Shown here: in pieces, positions 36,167-44,396 of the stretch | Numbering within the stretch: position 1 is the first letter of the stretch | Layout: every line of letters begins with the position of its first letter | NCBI GenBank assembly: GCA_945907045.1 | Contig: CAMDSH010000003.1 | Coordinates: forward strand, 62,001 to 126,000 | Length of the DNA: 64,000 nt | Origin: Rhizobium sp. Q54 | GTDB lineage: Bacteria; Pseudomonadota; Alphaproteobacteria; Rhizobiales; Xanthobacteraceae | Direction: 5' to 3' | The notes under the pieces: generated by a model | Database searches by the model: none | Told to the model about the DNA's origin: nothing | The model's input: the letters and a program-made list of their open reading frames with translations, nothing else | Made by a program: the position numbers and the translations under genes

Positions 36167-36751
36167 ATGGACCCGGGCATCAAGATCGTCATCGTCGATG
36201 AAAGTCCGGTCCGGGCTGCGATCCTGGAGGACGGTCTGCGCGAGGCCGGCTTTACGCAGGTCGTGCGCATCAGCGAAATGGCGCACCTGCTCGCGCGCAT
36301 CTACGCCATCGACCCCGACGTCATCCTGATCGACCTCGCCAACCCCAGCCGCGACGTGCTGGAGCAGATGTTTCAGGTCAGCCGCATCGTCAAGCGTCCG
36401 ATCGCGATGTTCGTCGACCAGAGCGACACCGCCTCGATTCAGGCGTCGGTCGACGCGGGCGTGTCGGCCTACATCGTCGATGGGCTGAAAAAAGAGCGCA
36501 TGAAGAACATCCTCGATCTGTGCATCTCGCGCTTCAACGCATTTTCCCGATTACAGGGCGAACTCGACCGCACCAAGACGGCGCTTGAGGATCGCAAGAT
36601 CATCGACAGGGCGAAGGGCATTCTCATGAAAGCGAAGAATCTGTCTGAGGAGGACGCCTACGCGCTGATGCGCAACACGGCGATGAAGGAGAACAAGAAA
36701 ATCGCCGAAGTCGCGCAGTCGGTCATCACCGCGGCGGAGATGTTCAAATGA
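36167..36751 (+). CDS. nasT: ANTAR-domain antiterminator response regulator NasT
   Basis: 194 residues. A receiver-like domain (residues 1-120) has the acidic pair D11-E12 and Asp56 in VILIDLANPS. A coiled segment leads to the ANTAR RNA-binding domain (about 130-190): LEDRKIIDRAKGILMKAKNLSEEDAYALMRNTAM. Length and order match NasT, which binds two-hairpin leader RNAs and prevents termination ahead of nitrate assimilation genes. It overlaps nasS by 4 bases, the usual pairing: NasS sequesters NasT until nitrate or nitrite is bound. A matching leader lies before nrtA. Confidence 0.92.
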   Translation: MDPGIKIVIVDESPVRAAILEDGLREAGFTQVVRISEMAHLLARIYAIDPDVILIDLANPSRDVLEQMFQVSRIVKRPIAMFVDQSDTASIQASVDAGVSAYIVDGLKKERMKNILDLCISRFNAFSRLQGELDRTKTALEDRKIIDRAKGILMKAKNLSEEDAYALMRNTAMKENKKIAEVAQSVITAAEMFK

Positions 36752-37920
36752 GCACGTCCAACACGCGCCTGCGGATCGGTTTCATTCCGCTGGCGGACGC
36801 CACCGCCTTGCTCATCGCGGTCGACAAGGGATTTGCCGCCGCCGAGGGACTCGATATCGATCTGGTGCGCGAAGTCTCGTGGTCGAACGTGCGCGACAAG
36901 CTCAACATCGGCCTGTTCGACGCCGCGCACCTCATCGCGCCGGTCGCCATCGCCTCCAGCCTCGGCCTCGGCCACGTCAAGGTGCCGATCGTTGCGCCCT
37001 TTGGCCTGGGCGTGAATGGCAACGCAATTACTGTGTCGCCAGGCCTTTATGCGGCGATCGTCGCGGCGGCGGACGGCAACATCATCGATCCGATGGTGTC
37101 GGCGCGCGCGCTGGCGCGCGTTGTCGCCAATCGCAAAGCCAAGGGCGAAGAGCCGCTCACCTTCGGCATGACGTTTCCGTTCTCGACGCACAATTATCAT
37201 CTGCGCTTCTGGATGGCGGCCGGCGGCGTCGATCCTGACGAGGATGTCCGGCTGGTGGTGCTGCCGCCGCCTTACATGGTCGAGAGTCTGGCCAACAGGC
37301 ATGTCGATGGCTTTTGCGTTGGCGCACCGTGGAATTCCGTCGCGGTCGATCTCGGTATCGGCTTCATCCTGCATTTTGTTTCGGAAATTCTCTCGCGCGC
37401 AGTGGAAAAGGTGCTGGGTGTGCGCGGCCGCTGGGCGGAAGAAAATCCGGATGTACTCGTCCGGCTTGTACGCGCGCATCATCGCGCTGCGGAGTTCGTC
37501 GAAGACCCGGCCAATCTCGACGAAGTCGCGGCGTTGCTCGCCGCGCCAAACCGGATCGGAGCCACCGCCGAGGTGATCCGCCGCACGCTTGTTGGCCGCA
37601 TGAAGGTGGCACCCGACGGCACCACGCGCGTGAGCGAGCGTTATCTCCTTATCGGGCGTAATGGCGCAGCGCGGCCCGATCCCGCGCAGGCGGCGTGGCT
37701 TTACGCGCAGATGGTGCGCTGGGGTCAGGCGCCGCTATCGGACGAATTTCTGGCGACAGCGAAGGCCGTCTTCCGGCCCGATCTGTATGACGCTGCCGTC
37801 GGTCCGGCAGCGCCGCTCCCATCAAGCGAACCTGCCGACGGTATCGGCGCTTTCACCGGTCCTGCGTTCGATCCAAACGACATCGGCGCGCATCTCGCGG
37901 TCTGGAAAATCCGGCGCTGA
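36748..37920 (+). CDS. nasS: Cytoplasmic nitrate/nitrite sensor NasS
   Basis: 390 residues of the NrtA/CmpA substrate-binding family but with no signal peptide (starts MSTSNTRLRIGFIPLAD), so it stays in the cytoplasm as NasS does. Conserved receptor blocks: LRIGFIPLADATALLIAVDKGFAAAEGLDIDLV, GVNGNAITVS, HNYHLRFWMAAGGVDPDEDV and FCVGAPWNSVAVDLG. In known systems NasS binds NasT and releases it when nitrate or nitrite is present. It is translationally coupled to nasT. A 364-base control region separates it from nrtA. Confidence 0.92.
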   Translation: MSTSNTRLRIGFIPLADATALLIAVDKGFAAAEGLDIDLVREVSWSNVRDKLNIGLFDAAHLIAPVAIASSLGLGHVKVPIVAPFGLGVNGNAITVSPGLYAAIVAAADGNIIDPMVSARALARVVANRKAKGEEPLTFGMTFPFSTHNYHLRFWMAAGGVDPDEDVRLVVLPPPYMVESLANRHVDGFCVGAPWNSVAVDLGIGFILHFVSEILSRAVEKVLGVRGRWAEENPDVLVRLVRAHHRAAEFVEDPANLDEVAALLAAPNRIGATAEVIRRTLVGRMKVAPDGTTRVSERYLLIGRNGAARPDPAQAAWLYAQMVRWGQAPLSDEFLATAKAVFRPDLYDAAVGPAAPLPSSEPADGIGAFTGPAFDPNDIGAHLAVWKIRR

Positions 37921-37954
37921 AAGCCGCTTGGCGTATCCCGCTGTTATCTTGCAC

Positions 37955-37971
37955 TGCACAATAATGTGTCA
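37955..37971. promoter_or_regulatory. NtrC-like dyad
   Basis: TGCACA-ATAA-TGTGTCA is an imperfect inverted repeat close to the NtrC pattern (TGCAC...GTGCA). It lies about 110 bases upstream of the sigma54-like promoter, a usual enhancer distance. Confidence 0.45.
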
Positions 37972-38079
37972 GATGCCACGTCCCGCCGCCGCATTGGCAG
38001 GCAAAGCCAAGTTATTAACAGACGCGGCTAAACGGACCATCTTATTGTTTTTATTGGTTTTTATTCGATTTCGGCCAAC

Positions 38080-38095
38080 TGGCACGAAGCTTGTA
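38080..38095 (+). promoter_or_regulatory. Sigma54-like (-24/-12) promoter of nrtABC
   Basis: TGGCAC, a five-base spacer and TTGTA match the RpoN consensus TGGCAC-N5-TTGCA except for one base in the -12 element (GT for GC). Predicted transcription start is near 38106, giving a leader of about 180 bases. Confidence 0.6.
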
Positions 38096-38127
38096 ATGAG
38101 ATGACCAAGGCGCCGGTGGCGCCGAAT

Positions 38128-38141
38128 GTCCAACGACGGGC
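38128..38141 (+). promoter_or_regulatory. Candidate ANTAR-target hairpin with hexanucleotide loop
   Basis: GTCC and GGGC (one G-U pair) close the loop AACGAC, which has A at position 1 and G at position 4, as in ANTAR substrates. A second stem, GGCGCC-GGT-GGCGCC at about 38109-38123, precedes it but lacks the typical hexaloop, so the first of the two required hairpins is not clearly identified. Confidence 0.45.
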
Positions 38142-38148
38142 TGACAGC

Positions 38149-38203
38149 AACGCCGCTGTCCTGGGGAGCACGCAAAAGCGCGCCTCAGGCTGTGGCGTTT
38201 TTT
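38149..38203 (+). terminator. Leader intrinsic terminator (attenuator) before nrtA
   Basis: AACGCC and GGCGTT pair as the base of a long stem, with CCTG/CAGG as an inner helix, followed by a six-T run. It lies 80 bases before the nrtA start codon, where NasT would need to prevent termination. Confidence 0.6.
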
Positions 38204-38284
38204 CATTTGATCAGCCGGCGACGGGGAAACGGCAGGCGGGCGCATCGACCGGGTCACTCGAATTCCAGAAGGACGAAGACGCAC

Positions 38285-39613
38285 ATGACGAACGTGATCA
38301 GCAAGGGAACGAATAAACGCCGCGGCGTCAGCCGCCGCGCATTCCTGAAAGCCAGCGCAGGGACCGCCGCATTGCTCGGTGCGGTGAACACGCAATTCCC
38401 CTTCGGCGCGCACATCGCGCAAGCCGCCGGGCCGGAAGTGACCAAGGCCAATCTCGGCTTCATCGCCTTGAGCGATGCAGGCCCGCTCTTCGTTGCCAAG
38501 GACAAGGGATTTTTCGCCAAGCACGGCATGCCCGATGTCGAGGTCGCGAAGCAGGCGTCATGGGGTGCGACACGCGACAATCTTGTGCTCGGCTCGGAAG
38601 GCAACGGCATCGACGGCGCGCACATTCTCACGCCGATGCCGTATCTCATCTCATCCGGCAAGGTGACGCAGAATAACGTACCGACACCAATGTACATCCT
38701 GGCGCGGCTCAATCTCGACAGCCAGTGCATCTCGGTCGCGAAGGAATATGCCGATCTGAAACTCGGTCTCGATACCAGGCCGTTCAAAGCGGCGCTGGAG
38801 AAGAAAAAAGCATCCGGCAAAGCCATCAAGGCCGCCATGACCTTTCCCGGTGGCACGCATGATCTCTGGCTACGTTACTGGCTCGCCGCCGGCGGTATCG
38901 ATCCGGACAAGGACATCGAAACGATTGTAGTGCCGCCGCCGCAGATGGTGGCGAACATGAAAGTTGGCACCATGGATTGCTTCTGCGTCGGTGAACCATG
39001 GAACCTGCAACTCATTCATCAGGACATTGGCTATACCGCCGTCAACACGGGCGAGATCTGGAACAAGCATCCAGAGAAGTCGCTCGGCATGCGCGCCGCC
39101 TGGGTGGATAAGTATCCAAATGCGGCGAAGGCGCTGCTGATGGCTGTGATGGAGGCCCAGCAATGGGCTGACAAGACCGAGAACAAGGTCGAACTCGCGG
39201 CCATCATGGGCAAACGGCAATGGATGAATTGCCCGGTCGAGGACGTCTACGACCGCACGGCGGGAAAATTCGACTACGGCATTCCCGGCAAGGTGGTCGA
39301 GAACTCGCCCCACATCATGAAGTACTGGCGCGATCACGCCTCCTATCCGTTCCAGAGCCACGAACTCTGGTTCATGACCGAGGATATCCGCTGGGGCAAA
39401 TACGAAGGCGGTTTCGACTCAAAGGCCCTGATCAAGAAGGTGAACCGCGAAGATCTCTGGCGCGAAGCGGCGAAGGAGCTCGGCGTCCCCGCTGCCGATA
39501 TCCCGACGTCCACCTCGCGCGGCAAGGAGACGTTCTTCGACGGCAAGGTTTTCGATCCCGAAAATCCGGCCGCTTACCTGAAGAGCCTCTCCATCAAGCG
39601 TGTCGAAGTGTGA
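38285..39613 (+). CDS. nrtA: Nitrate ABC transporter periplasmic receptor NrtA (Tat-exported)
   Basis: 442 residues. A twin-arginine signal (SRRAFLKASAGTAALLG) lies at about residues 15-32. The mature NrtA/CmpA fold shows KANLGFIALSDAGPLFVAKDKGFFAKHG, GTHDLWLRYWLAAGGIDPDKDI and FCVGEPWNLQLIHQDIGY, the last being the nitrate/bicarbonate-site block of the family. Start ATG at 38285 places the Tat motif properly. NasS in the same locus is its cytoplasmic homologue. A strong hairpin follows the stop, before nrtB. Confidence 0.93.
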   Translation: MTNVISKGTNKRRGVSRRAFLKASAGTAALLGAVNTQFPFGAHIAQAAGPEVTKANLGFIALSDAGPLFVAKDKGFFAKHGMPDVEVAKQASWGATRDNLVLGSEGNGIDGAHILTPMPYLISSGKVTQNNVPTPMYILARLNLDSQCISVAKEYADLKLGLDTRPFKAALEKKKASGKAIKAAMTFPGGTHDLWLRYWLAAGGIDPDKDIETIVVPPPQMVANMKVGTMDCFCVGEPWNLQLIHQDIGYTAVNTGEIWNKHPEKSLGMRAAWVDKYPNAAKALLMAVMEAQQWADKTENKVELAAIMGKRQWMNCPVEDVYDRTAGKFDYGIPGKVVENSPHIMKYWRDHASYPFQSHELWFMTEDIRWGKYEGGFDSKALIKKVNREDLWREAAKELGVPAADIPTSTSRGKETFFDGKVFDPENPAAYLKSLSIKRVEV

Positions 39614-39618
39614 GTCTG

Positions 39619-39644
39619 CGGGCCGCCCTTAACCGGGCGGCCCG
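39619..39644 (+). terminator. Intercistronic GC-rich hairpin between nrtA and nrtB
   Basis: CGGGCCGCCC and GGGCGGCCCG form a perfect 10-bp stem around TTAACC, followed by a T/C-rich tract (TCCTTCTC). It may be a partial terminator or an RNA-stability hairpin, giving more receptor than permease mRNA. Confidence 0.6.
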
Positions 39645-39686
39645 TCCTTCTCGATCTCAAGCGCGATCCTTTGGAGACACACTGAA

Positions 39687-40589
39687 ATGAACATGCCGCA
39701 AGTCAAAACTGAAAAAGCGAAAGCAGTTGCCATGCCGCAACCGGCGCCGGCAGTTGTGTTGCCGCTTGAAATCAAGCGCTCGCAATTGGGTGAGAAAATT
39801 CTCGCGCGCCTCGGCGATATCGCCGCGCGTGTCATTCCTCCCGTGGTCGTTATCGCCATCGCATTGATCGTATGGGAATTGCTGTGCCGCAAAGCCGGGG
39901 CCACGCTGCCGCCGCCCTCGCGAGTCTTGAAGGAGACACGGGAACTGATCCTCGATCCGTTCTTCGATCGCGGCGGTATCGACCGCGGGCTGTTCTGGCA
40001 TCTCTCGGCGAGCCTGCAGCGCGTGGCGCTGGGCTATGCGCTTGCGTCCATCGTGGGCGTGGCGCTCGGCACGCTGGTTGGACAATCGATGTGGGCGATG
40101 CGCGGCCTCGATCCTATTTTCCAGGTTCTGCGCACGGTTCCGCCGCTCGCCTGGTTGCCACTTTCTTTGGCGGCATTCCGCGACGGCCAGCCTTCGGCGA
40201 TCTTCGTCATTTTCATCACCGCGATCTGGCCGGTCATCATCAACACCGCCGTCGGTATTCGAAACATTCCGCAAGACTATCGCAACGTCGCGAAGGTGCT
40301 GCGGCTCAACCAGCTCGAGTTCTTCTGGAAAATCATGGTGCCGTCGGCGGCGCCGTACATTTTCACTGGATTGCGCATCGGCATCGGCCTGTCGTGGCTC
40401 GCGATCGTCGCGGCCGAAATGCTCATCGGCGGCGTCGGCATCGGCTTCTTCATCTGGGATGCCTGGAATTCCTCGCACATCAGCGAAATCATCCTGGCGC
40501 TGATCTACGTCGGCATCATCGGTTTCGTTCTCGACCGGATGGTCGCGGGCGTATCCAGCCTTGTCACCCGTGGCACCGCAGCCAACTGA
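39687..40589 (+). CDS. nrtB: Nitrate ABC transporter permease NrtB
   Basis: 300 residues with about six helices after a 50-residue soluble N-terminus rich in Ala/Pro. The EAA loop is present (NIPQDYRNVAKVLRLNQLEFFWKIMVPSAAP). The stretch VLRTVPPLAWLPLSLAAFRDGQPSAIFVIF is characteristic of the NrtB/CmpB group, as is FFIWDAWNSSHISEI. Co-transcribed with nrtA and the ATPase. Confidence 0.93.
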   Translation: MNMPQVKTEKAKAVAMPQPAPAVVLPLEIKRSQLGEKILARLGDIAARVIPPVVVIAIALIVWELLCRKAGATLPPPSRVLKETRELILDPFFDRGGIDRGLFWHLSASLQRVALGYALASIVGVALGTLVGQSMWAMRGLDPIFQVLRTVPPLAWLPLSLAAFRDGQPSAIFVIFITAIWPVIINTAVGIRNIPQDYRNVAKVLRLNQLEFFWKIMVPSAAPYIFTGLRIGIGLSWLAIVAAEMLIGGVGIGFFIWDAWNSSHISEIILALIYVGIIGFVLDRMVAGVSSLVTRGTAAN

Positions 40590-40599
40590 GGAACGAAAA

Positions 40600-41394
40600 A
40601 TGACGGCCTATCTCAAAATCGATCACGTCGACAAAACTTTCGTTCGCGGTTCGACGGAAACCGAAGTGCTCAAAGACATCTCGCTCTCCATCGATCACGG
40701 CGAGTTCGTCTCCATCATCGGCCACTCCGGTTGCGGCAAGACCACGCTGCTCAATATCGTCGCCGGCCTGGTTCCGGTGACGGCGGGTTGCGTGTTGCTG
40801 GAAAACCGCGAAGTCAACGAACCGGGACCGGATCGCGCGGTGGTGTTCCAGAACCACAGCCTGCTGCCGTGGCTCACGGTCTACGACAACGTGAAACTGG
40901 CGGTGGACAAAGTGTTCGCCGGCAAGAAATCTCGTGCCGAGCGCCACGCATGGACGCTGCATAATCTCGACCTCGTGCAGATGACGCATGCCAAGGACAA
41001 GCGCCCGGCGGAAATTTCCGGCGGCATGAAACAGCGTGTCGGGCTTGCCCGTGCGCTCGCGATGGAGCCGAAGGTATTGCTGCTCGATGAGCCGTTCGGA
41101 GCGCTCGATGCTCTCACCCGCGCGCATCTGCAGGATTCGGTGATGGCGCTGCACCTGAAACTCAAAAACACGGTGCTGATGATCACGCACGACGTCGATG
41201 AAGCCGTGCTGCTTTCCGACCGCATCGTGATGATGACGAATGGGCCGTCGGCGCGCATCGGCGAAGTGCTGGACGTGCCGCTGCCACGCCCGCGCAAGCG
41301 GCTGGAATTGGCGGCGAACCAGACTTATCTCAAATGCCGCCAGCGCGTGCTTGAGTTCCTTTACGAGCGTCACCGCTTCGTCGAAGCGGCGTGA
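40600..41394 (+). CDS. nrtC: Nitrate ABC transporter ATPase (NrtC/NrtD)
   Basis: 264 residues from ATG at 40600. Walker A GHSGCGKTT, Q-loop VVFQNHSLLPW, signature ISGGMKQRVGLARAL, Walker B VLLLDEPFGALDALTRAH and switch His ITHDVDEA. It has only the ATPase domain, so it corresponds to cyanobacterial NrtD; many proteobacterial annotations call it NrtC. Completes the nitrate importer. Confidence 0.93.
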   Translation: MTAYLKIDHVDKTFVRGSTETEVLKDISLSIDHGEFVSIIGHSGCGKTTLLNIVAGLVPVTAGCVLLENREVNEPGPDRAVVFQNHSLLPWLTVYDNVKLAVDKVFAGKKSRAERHAWTLHNLDLVQMTHAKDKRPAEISGGMKQRVGLARALAMEPKVLLLDEPFGALDALTRAHLQDSVMALHLKLKNTVLMITHDVDEAVLLSDRIVMMTNGPSARIGEVLDVPLPRPRKRLELAANQTYLKCRQRVLEFLYERHRFVEAA

Positions 41395-41407
41395 GCGGCG
41401 CAGCGCC

Positions 41408-42622
41408 ATGAGCGAACCGCTCATCGTCATCGGCAACGGCATGGCCGCTGCGAAGTTCGTGGAAGAACTCGCCGCGCGCGCGCTTGGCCGTTACGCGGTG
41501 GCGGTGATCGGCGAGGAACCGCGGCTTGCCTATAACCGCGTGTTGCTGTCCTCGCTGTTGGCCGATGAAATCGGCGCATCCGATGTCGAAATGAAATCCG
41601 CGCAATGGTGGCAGGATCGCGGCGTCACGCTGCTTTATGGGCATGGCGCGACTGCGATCGATACCTCGATCCGCCGCGTGCGGTTGGCCAGCGGCGCGAC
41701 GCTTCCTTTCACCAAGCTCGTGCTCGCCACAGGCTCCAATCCGATCCGTCTCAATACGCCGGGGATGGGACTTCCCGGCGTTCTCACGTTCCGCAATCTC
41801 GGCGACGTTGCCGCCATTCGCAGCGCAGCCGGCAAAGGCAAACGCGCGGTCGTCATTGGCGGCGGGCTGCTCGGCCTCGAAGCCGCGCATGGGCTCGCCA
41901 AAACCGGCGCCAAAGTGACGCTGGTGCATCTGATGGACCGGCTGATGGAGCGCCAGCTCGACAAGCCGGCGGCGGAGATGCTCAAGCGCGACGTGGAGGC
42001 GAGGGGCGTCAATGTGCTGCTGGCGGCGGAGACGGCGCGCATTGGCGGGCGCCGCAAAGTTGAATCGGTCACGCTCACCGACGGTCGCATTATCCCCGCC
42101 GACATCGTCGTGGTCGCGGTCGGCGTTCGTCCGAATACCGAGCTTGCGCGTGCCGGCGGGCTCAACGTCAATCGCGGCATTGTCGTTGACGATGGAATGA
42201 TGACGAGCATCGCCGGCATTCACGCCATCGGCGAATGCGCCGAACATCGCGCGCAGTGCTACGGCATCGTCGAGCCGGCCTATGAACAGGCGAAATTGCT
42301 GGCGCAGCGTTTCGCGGGCGAAGACGTTCGCTATGGCGGCAGCGTGCAGGCGACAAATCTCAAAGTGTCCGGCGTCAATGTGTTTTCCGCCGGAGATTTT
42401 CTTGGAGTGGAAGGGACCGAGTCCGTCGTCTTGTCCGACCCCGGCTTCGGTACTTACAAGAAAATCGTCATCCGCGACGGCCGCCTCATCGGCGCAGTGC
42501 TGTTCGGCGATACCGCCGATGGACTCTGGTATCTCGATCTCATCCGCACGGGAACGTCGGTGGAACACTTCCGCGACGACATCTTGTTCGGTCGAAAATT
42601 CGCCGAACGCGCGGCGGCCTGA
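41408..42622 (+). CDS. NAD(P)H/FAD-dependent oxidoreductase (NirB N-terminal/NasB-like)
   Basis: 404 residues. FAD motif IVIGNGMAAAKFVEEL, NAD motif VVIGGGLLGLEAAHGLA, ATG block LVLATGSNPIRL and the late FAD block INAIGECAEH-like (IHAIGECAEHR). It matches the N-terminal FAD/NAD half of NirB and the NasB electron-transfer subunit of assimilatory nitrate reductase, but has no BFD [2Fe-2S] domain of its own; that domain is instead on the C-terminus of NasA in this locus. Likely role: NADH to NasA. It sits between the transporter and nirA. Confidence 0.88.
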   Translation: MSEPLIVIGNGMAAAKFVEELAARALGRYAVAVIGEEPRLAYNRVLLSSLLADEIGASDVEMKSAQWWQDRGVTLLYGHGATAIDTSIRRVRLASGATLPFTKLVLATGSNPIRLNTPGMGLPGVLTFRNLGDVAAIRSAAGKGKRAVVIGGGLLGLEAAHGLAKTGAKVTLVHLMDRLMERQLDKPAAEMLKRDVEARGVNVLLAAETARIGGRRKVESVTLTDGRIIPADIVVVAVGVRPNTELARAGGLNVNRGIVVDDGMMTSIAGIHAIGECAEHRAQCYGIVEPAYEQAKLLAQRFAGEDVRYGGSVQATNLKVSGVNVFSAGDFLGVEGTESVVLSDPGFGTYKKIVIRDGRLIGAVLFGDTADGLWYLDLIRTGTSVEHFRDDILFGRKFAERAAA

Positions 42623-42629
42623 GGTATCC

Positions 42630-44396
42630 ATGTCCGGGGATTTCTCATCAGAACAAAAAAGATACCTCGAAGGTTTCATGTCGGGGCTCAACGCAGCGCG
42701 CGCCGCGCGCGGTACGCTGGCGGGGGGCCAAGGCGCTTCGCAGCCTTCGGGACCTGACGCGCCGCACATCGCCGCGCAGGATCGTGTCATCGCATCGGGA
42801 CAAAAGCTGTCCGATCCGGAAAAGTTCAAACGCGAACAGCATCCGTTCGATGCCTATGAGCGGCTCAAAAGCCAGGCGGAAAAGAACGAAGCGCCGAAGC
42901 CCGCCGACAATTTCCGCTGGCGCTATTTCGGCCTGTTTTATGTTGCGCCCGCGCAGACCTCGTATATGTGCCGGCTGCGAATTCCAAACGGCATTCTCAC
43001 GCACGCGCAATTCGCCGGCGTCGCCGATCTGGCCGAGCGCTACGGCGGCGGCTATTCGCACGTCACCACGCGCGCCAATCTGCAGATCCGCGAGGTCGAG
43101 CCGAAAAACGCGGCGGCTGTGGTTGAGACTATCCAGGATTTGGGCCTGTGCTCGCGCGGCTCCGGCGCCGACAATATCCGCAACGTTACCGGCACGCCGA
43201 CTGCGGGAATTGACCGCCAAGAGTTGATCGACACGCGGCCCTATGCGCGCGAATGGCATTTTCACATTCTCAACGAGCGCGTGCTGTACGGCTTGCCGCG
43301 CAAATTCAACGTCGCGTTCGACGGGGCGGGGATAATCCCGGTGCTGGAAGACACCAACGACATCGGCTTTCAGGCGGTCGAGGTGCGCGAGGGCTTCGGG
43401 CTTGCGCCTGGCGTTTGGTTTCGTCTGGCGCTTGGCGGCATTACCGGCCATCGCGATTTCGCGCGCGATACCGGCATCGTGGTCCGGCCGGAAGAAGCAA
43501 CCCATGTTGCTGATGCCGTTGTTCGCGTCTTCATCGACCACGGCAACCGCACCGACCGCAACAAGGCGCGGCTCAAATACGTGCTCGATCAATTCGGCAT
43601 GGAAAAGTTCGTCACGCATGTCGAAGAGAAGCTGGGACGCAAACTCGACCGCGCGCCGGCCGAGGCGTTGGTGCCGCGCCCCCGTTTCGACCGCAGCGCG
43701 CATATCGGCGTGCATGCGCAGAAGCAGAAAGGTTTGAACTGGATCGGCGTCGTGCTGCCGGTTGGCAAGCTCACCGCCGAGCAGATGCGCGGGCTGGCGA
43801 AAATTTCACACGATCTTGGCGATGGCGATATCCGTCTCACCGTCTGGCAAAATCTGCTGATCTCCGGCGTGGCGGACGCGCAGGTGAAAGTGGCGAAAGC
43901 CGCCATCGCGGCGCTCGGCCTCACCACGCAGGCAACGTCAATTCGTGCCGGGCTGGTGGCCTGCACCGGCAATGTCGGCTGCCGCTTTTCGGCCTCCGAT
44001 ACCAAGCGCCATGCCGAGGAAATCGCGCGCTGGTGCGAGGCGCGCGTGCAGCTCGACGGGCCGGTGAATATCCATCTCACCGGCTGCCATCATTCTTGCG
44101 CGCAGCATTACATCGGCGACATCGGATTGCTTGCCTGCAAAGTAGAGGTCACGCCCGAGAGCGATCCGGTGGAGGGCTATCATGTGCTGGTCGGCGGTGG
44201 CTTCGGCCATGAAGCCGGGCTTGCGCGCGAGATTTATCGCGATGTGAAGGCGGAAGACGCGCCGAAAACCATCGAGCGCATGCTGTCGTCCTATCTCGTC
44301 AATCGCGCTGCGCCTGACGAAACATTCCTCGCTTTTTCCCGGCGGCATGAGATCGACGCGCTTAAAACGATTTTCGCGGTGGAGGGCGAAGCATGA
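42630..44396 (+). CDS. nirA: Siroheme [4Fe-4S] nitrite reductase, NirA type
   Basis: 588 residues. Two nitrite/sulfite reductase ferredoxin-like half domains frame siroheme-binding segments. Cluster/siroheme cysteines: C445-x5-C451 (CTGNVGC) and C486-x3-C490 (CHHSC). Other family blocks: VTTRANLQIREVEP and RNVTGTPTAGID. NirA reduces nitrite to ammonium in the cytoplasm, usually with ferredoxin. The first 25 residues (SSEQKRYLEGFMSGL) resemble the N-terminal segment of CysJ, not typical of plant-type NirA. It overlaps the downstream CysJ-like gene by 4 bases, so that flavoprotein is the likely electron donor. Confidence 0.92.
   Translation: MSGDFSSEQKRYLEGFMSGLNAARAARGTLAGGQGASQPSGPDAPHIAAQDRVIASGQKLSDPEKFKREQHPFDAYERLKSQAEKNEAPKPADNFRWRYFGLFYVAPAQTSYMCRLRIPNGILTHAQFAGVADLAERYGGGYSHVTTRANLQIREVEPKNAAAVVETIQDLGLCSRGSGADNIRNVTGTPTAGIDRQELIDTRPYAREWHFHILNERVLYGLPRKFNVAFDGAGIIPVLEDTNDIGFQAVEVREGFGLAPGVWFRLALGGITGHRDFARDTGIVVRPEEATHVADAVVRVFIDHGNRTDRNKARLKYVLDQFGMEKFVTHVEEKLGRKLDRAPAEALVPRPRFDRSAHIGVHAQKQKGLNWIGVVLPVGKLTAEQMRGLAKISHDLGDGDIRLTVWQNLLISGVADAQVKVAKAAIAALGLTTQATSIRAGLVACTGNVGCRFSASDTKRHAEEIARWCEARVQLDGPVNIHLTGCHHSCAQHYIGDIGLLACKVEVTPESDPVEGYHVLVGGGFGHEAGLAREIYRDVKAEDAPKTIERMLSSYLVNRAAPDETFLAFSRRHEIDALKTIFAVEGEA

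Larger units (their letters stand above)
37921..38284 (+). other. 364-base regulatory region upstream of nrtA
   Basis: No gene is convincing in this stretch. It contains, in order, an NtrC-like dyad, an AT-rich tract (about 38041-38070) that could bend DNA, a sigma54-like promoter, two short hairpins and an intrinsic terminator, then the nrtA ribosome site. This is the layout expected of nitrogen-regulated initiation followed by NasT-controlled antitermination. An open frame from 38126 into nrtA only reads through this leader. Confidence 0.7.
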
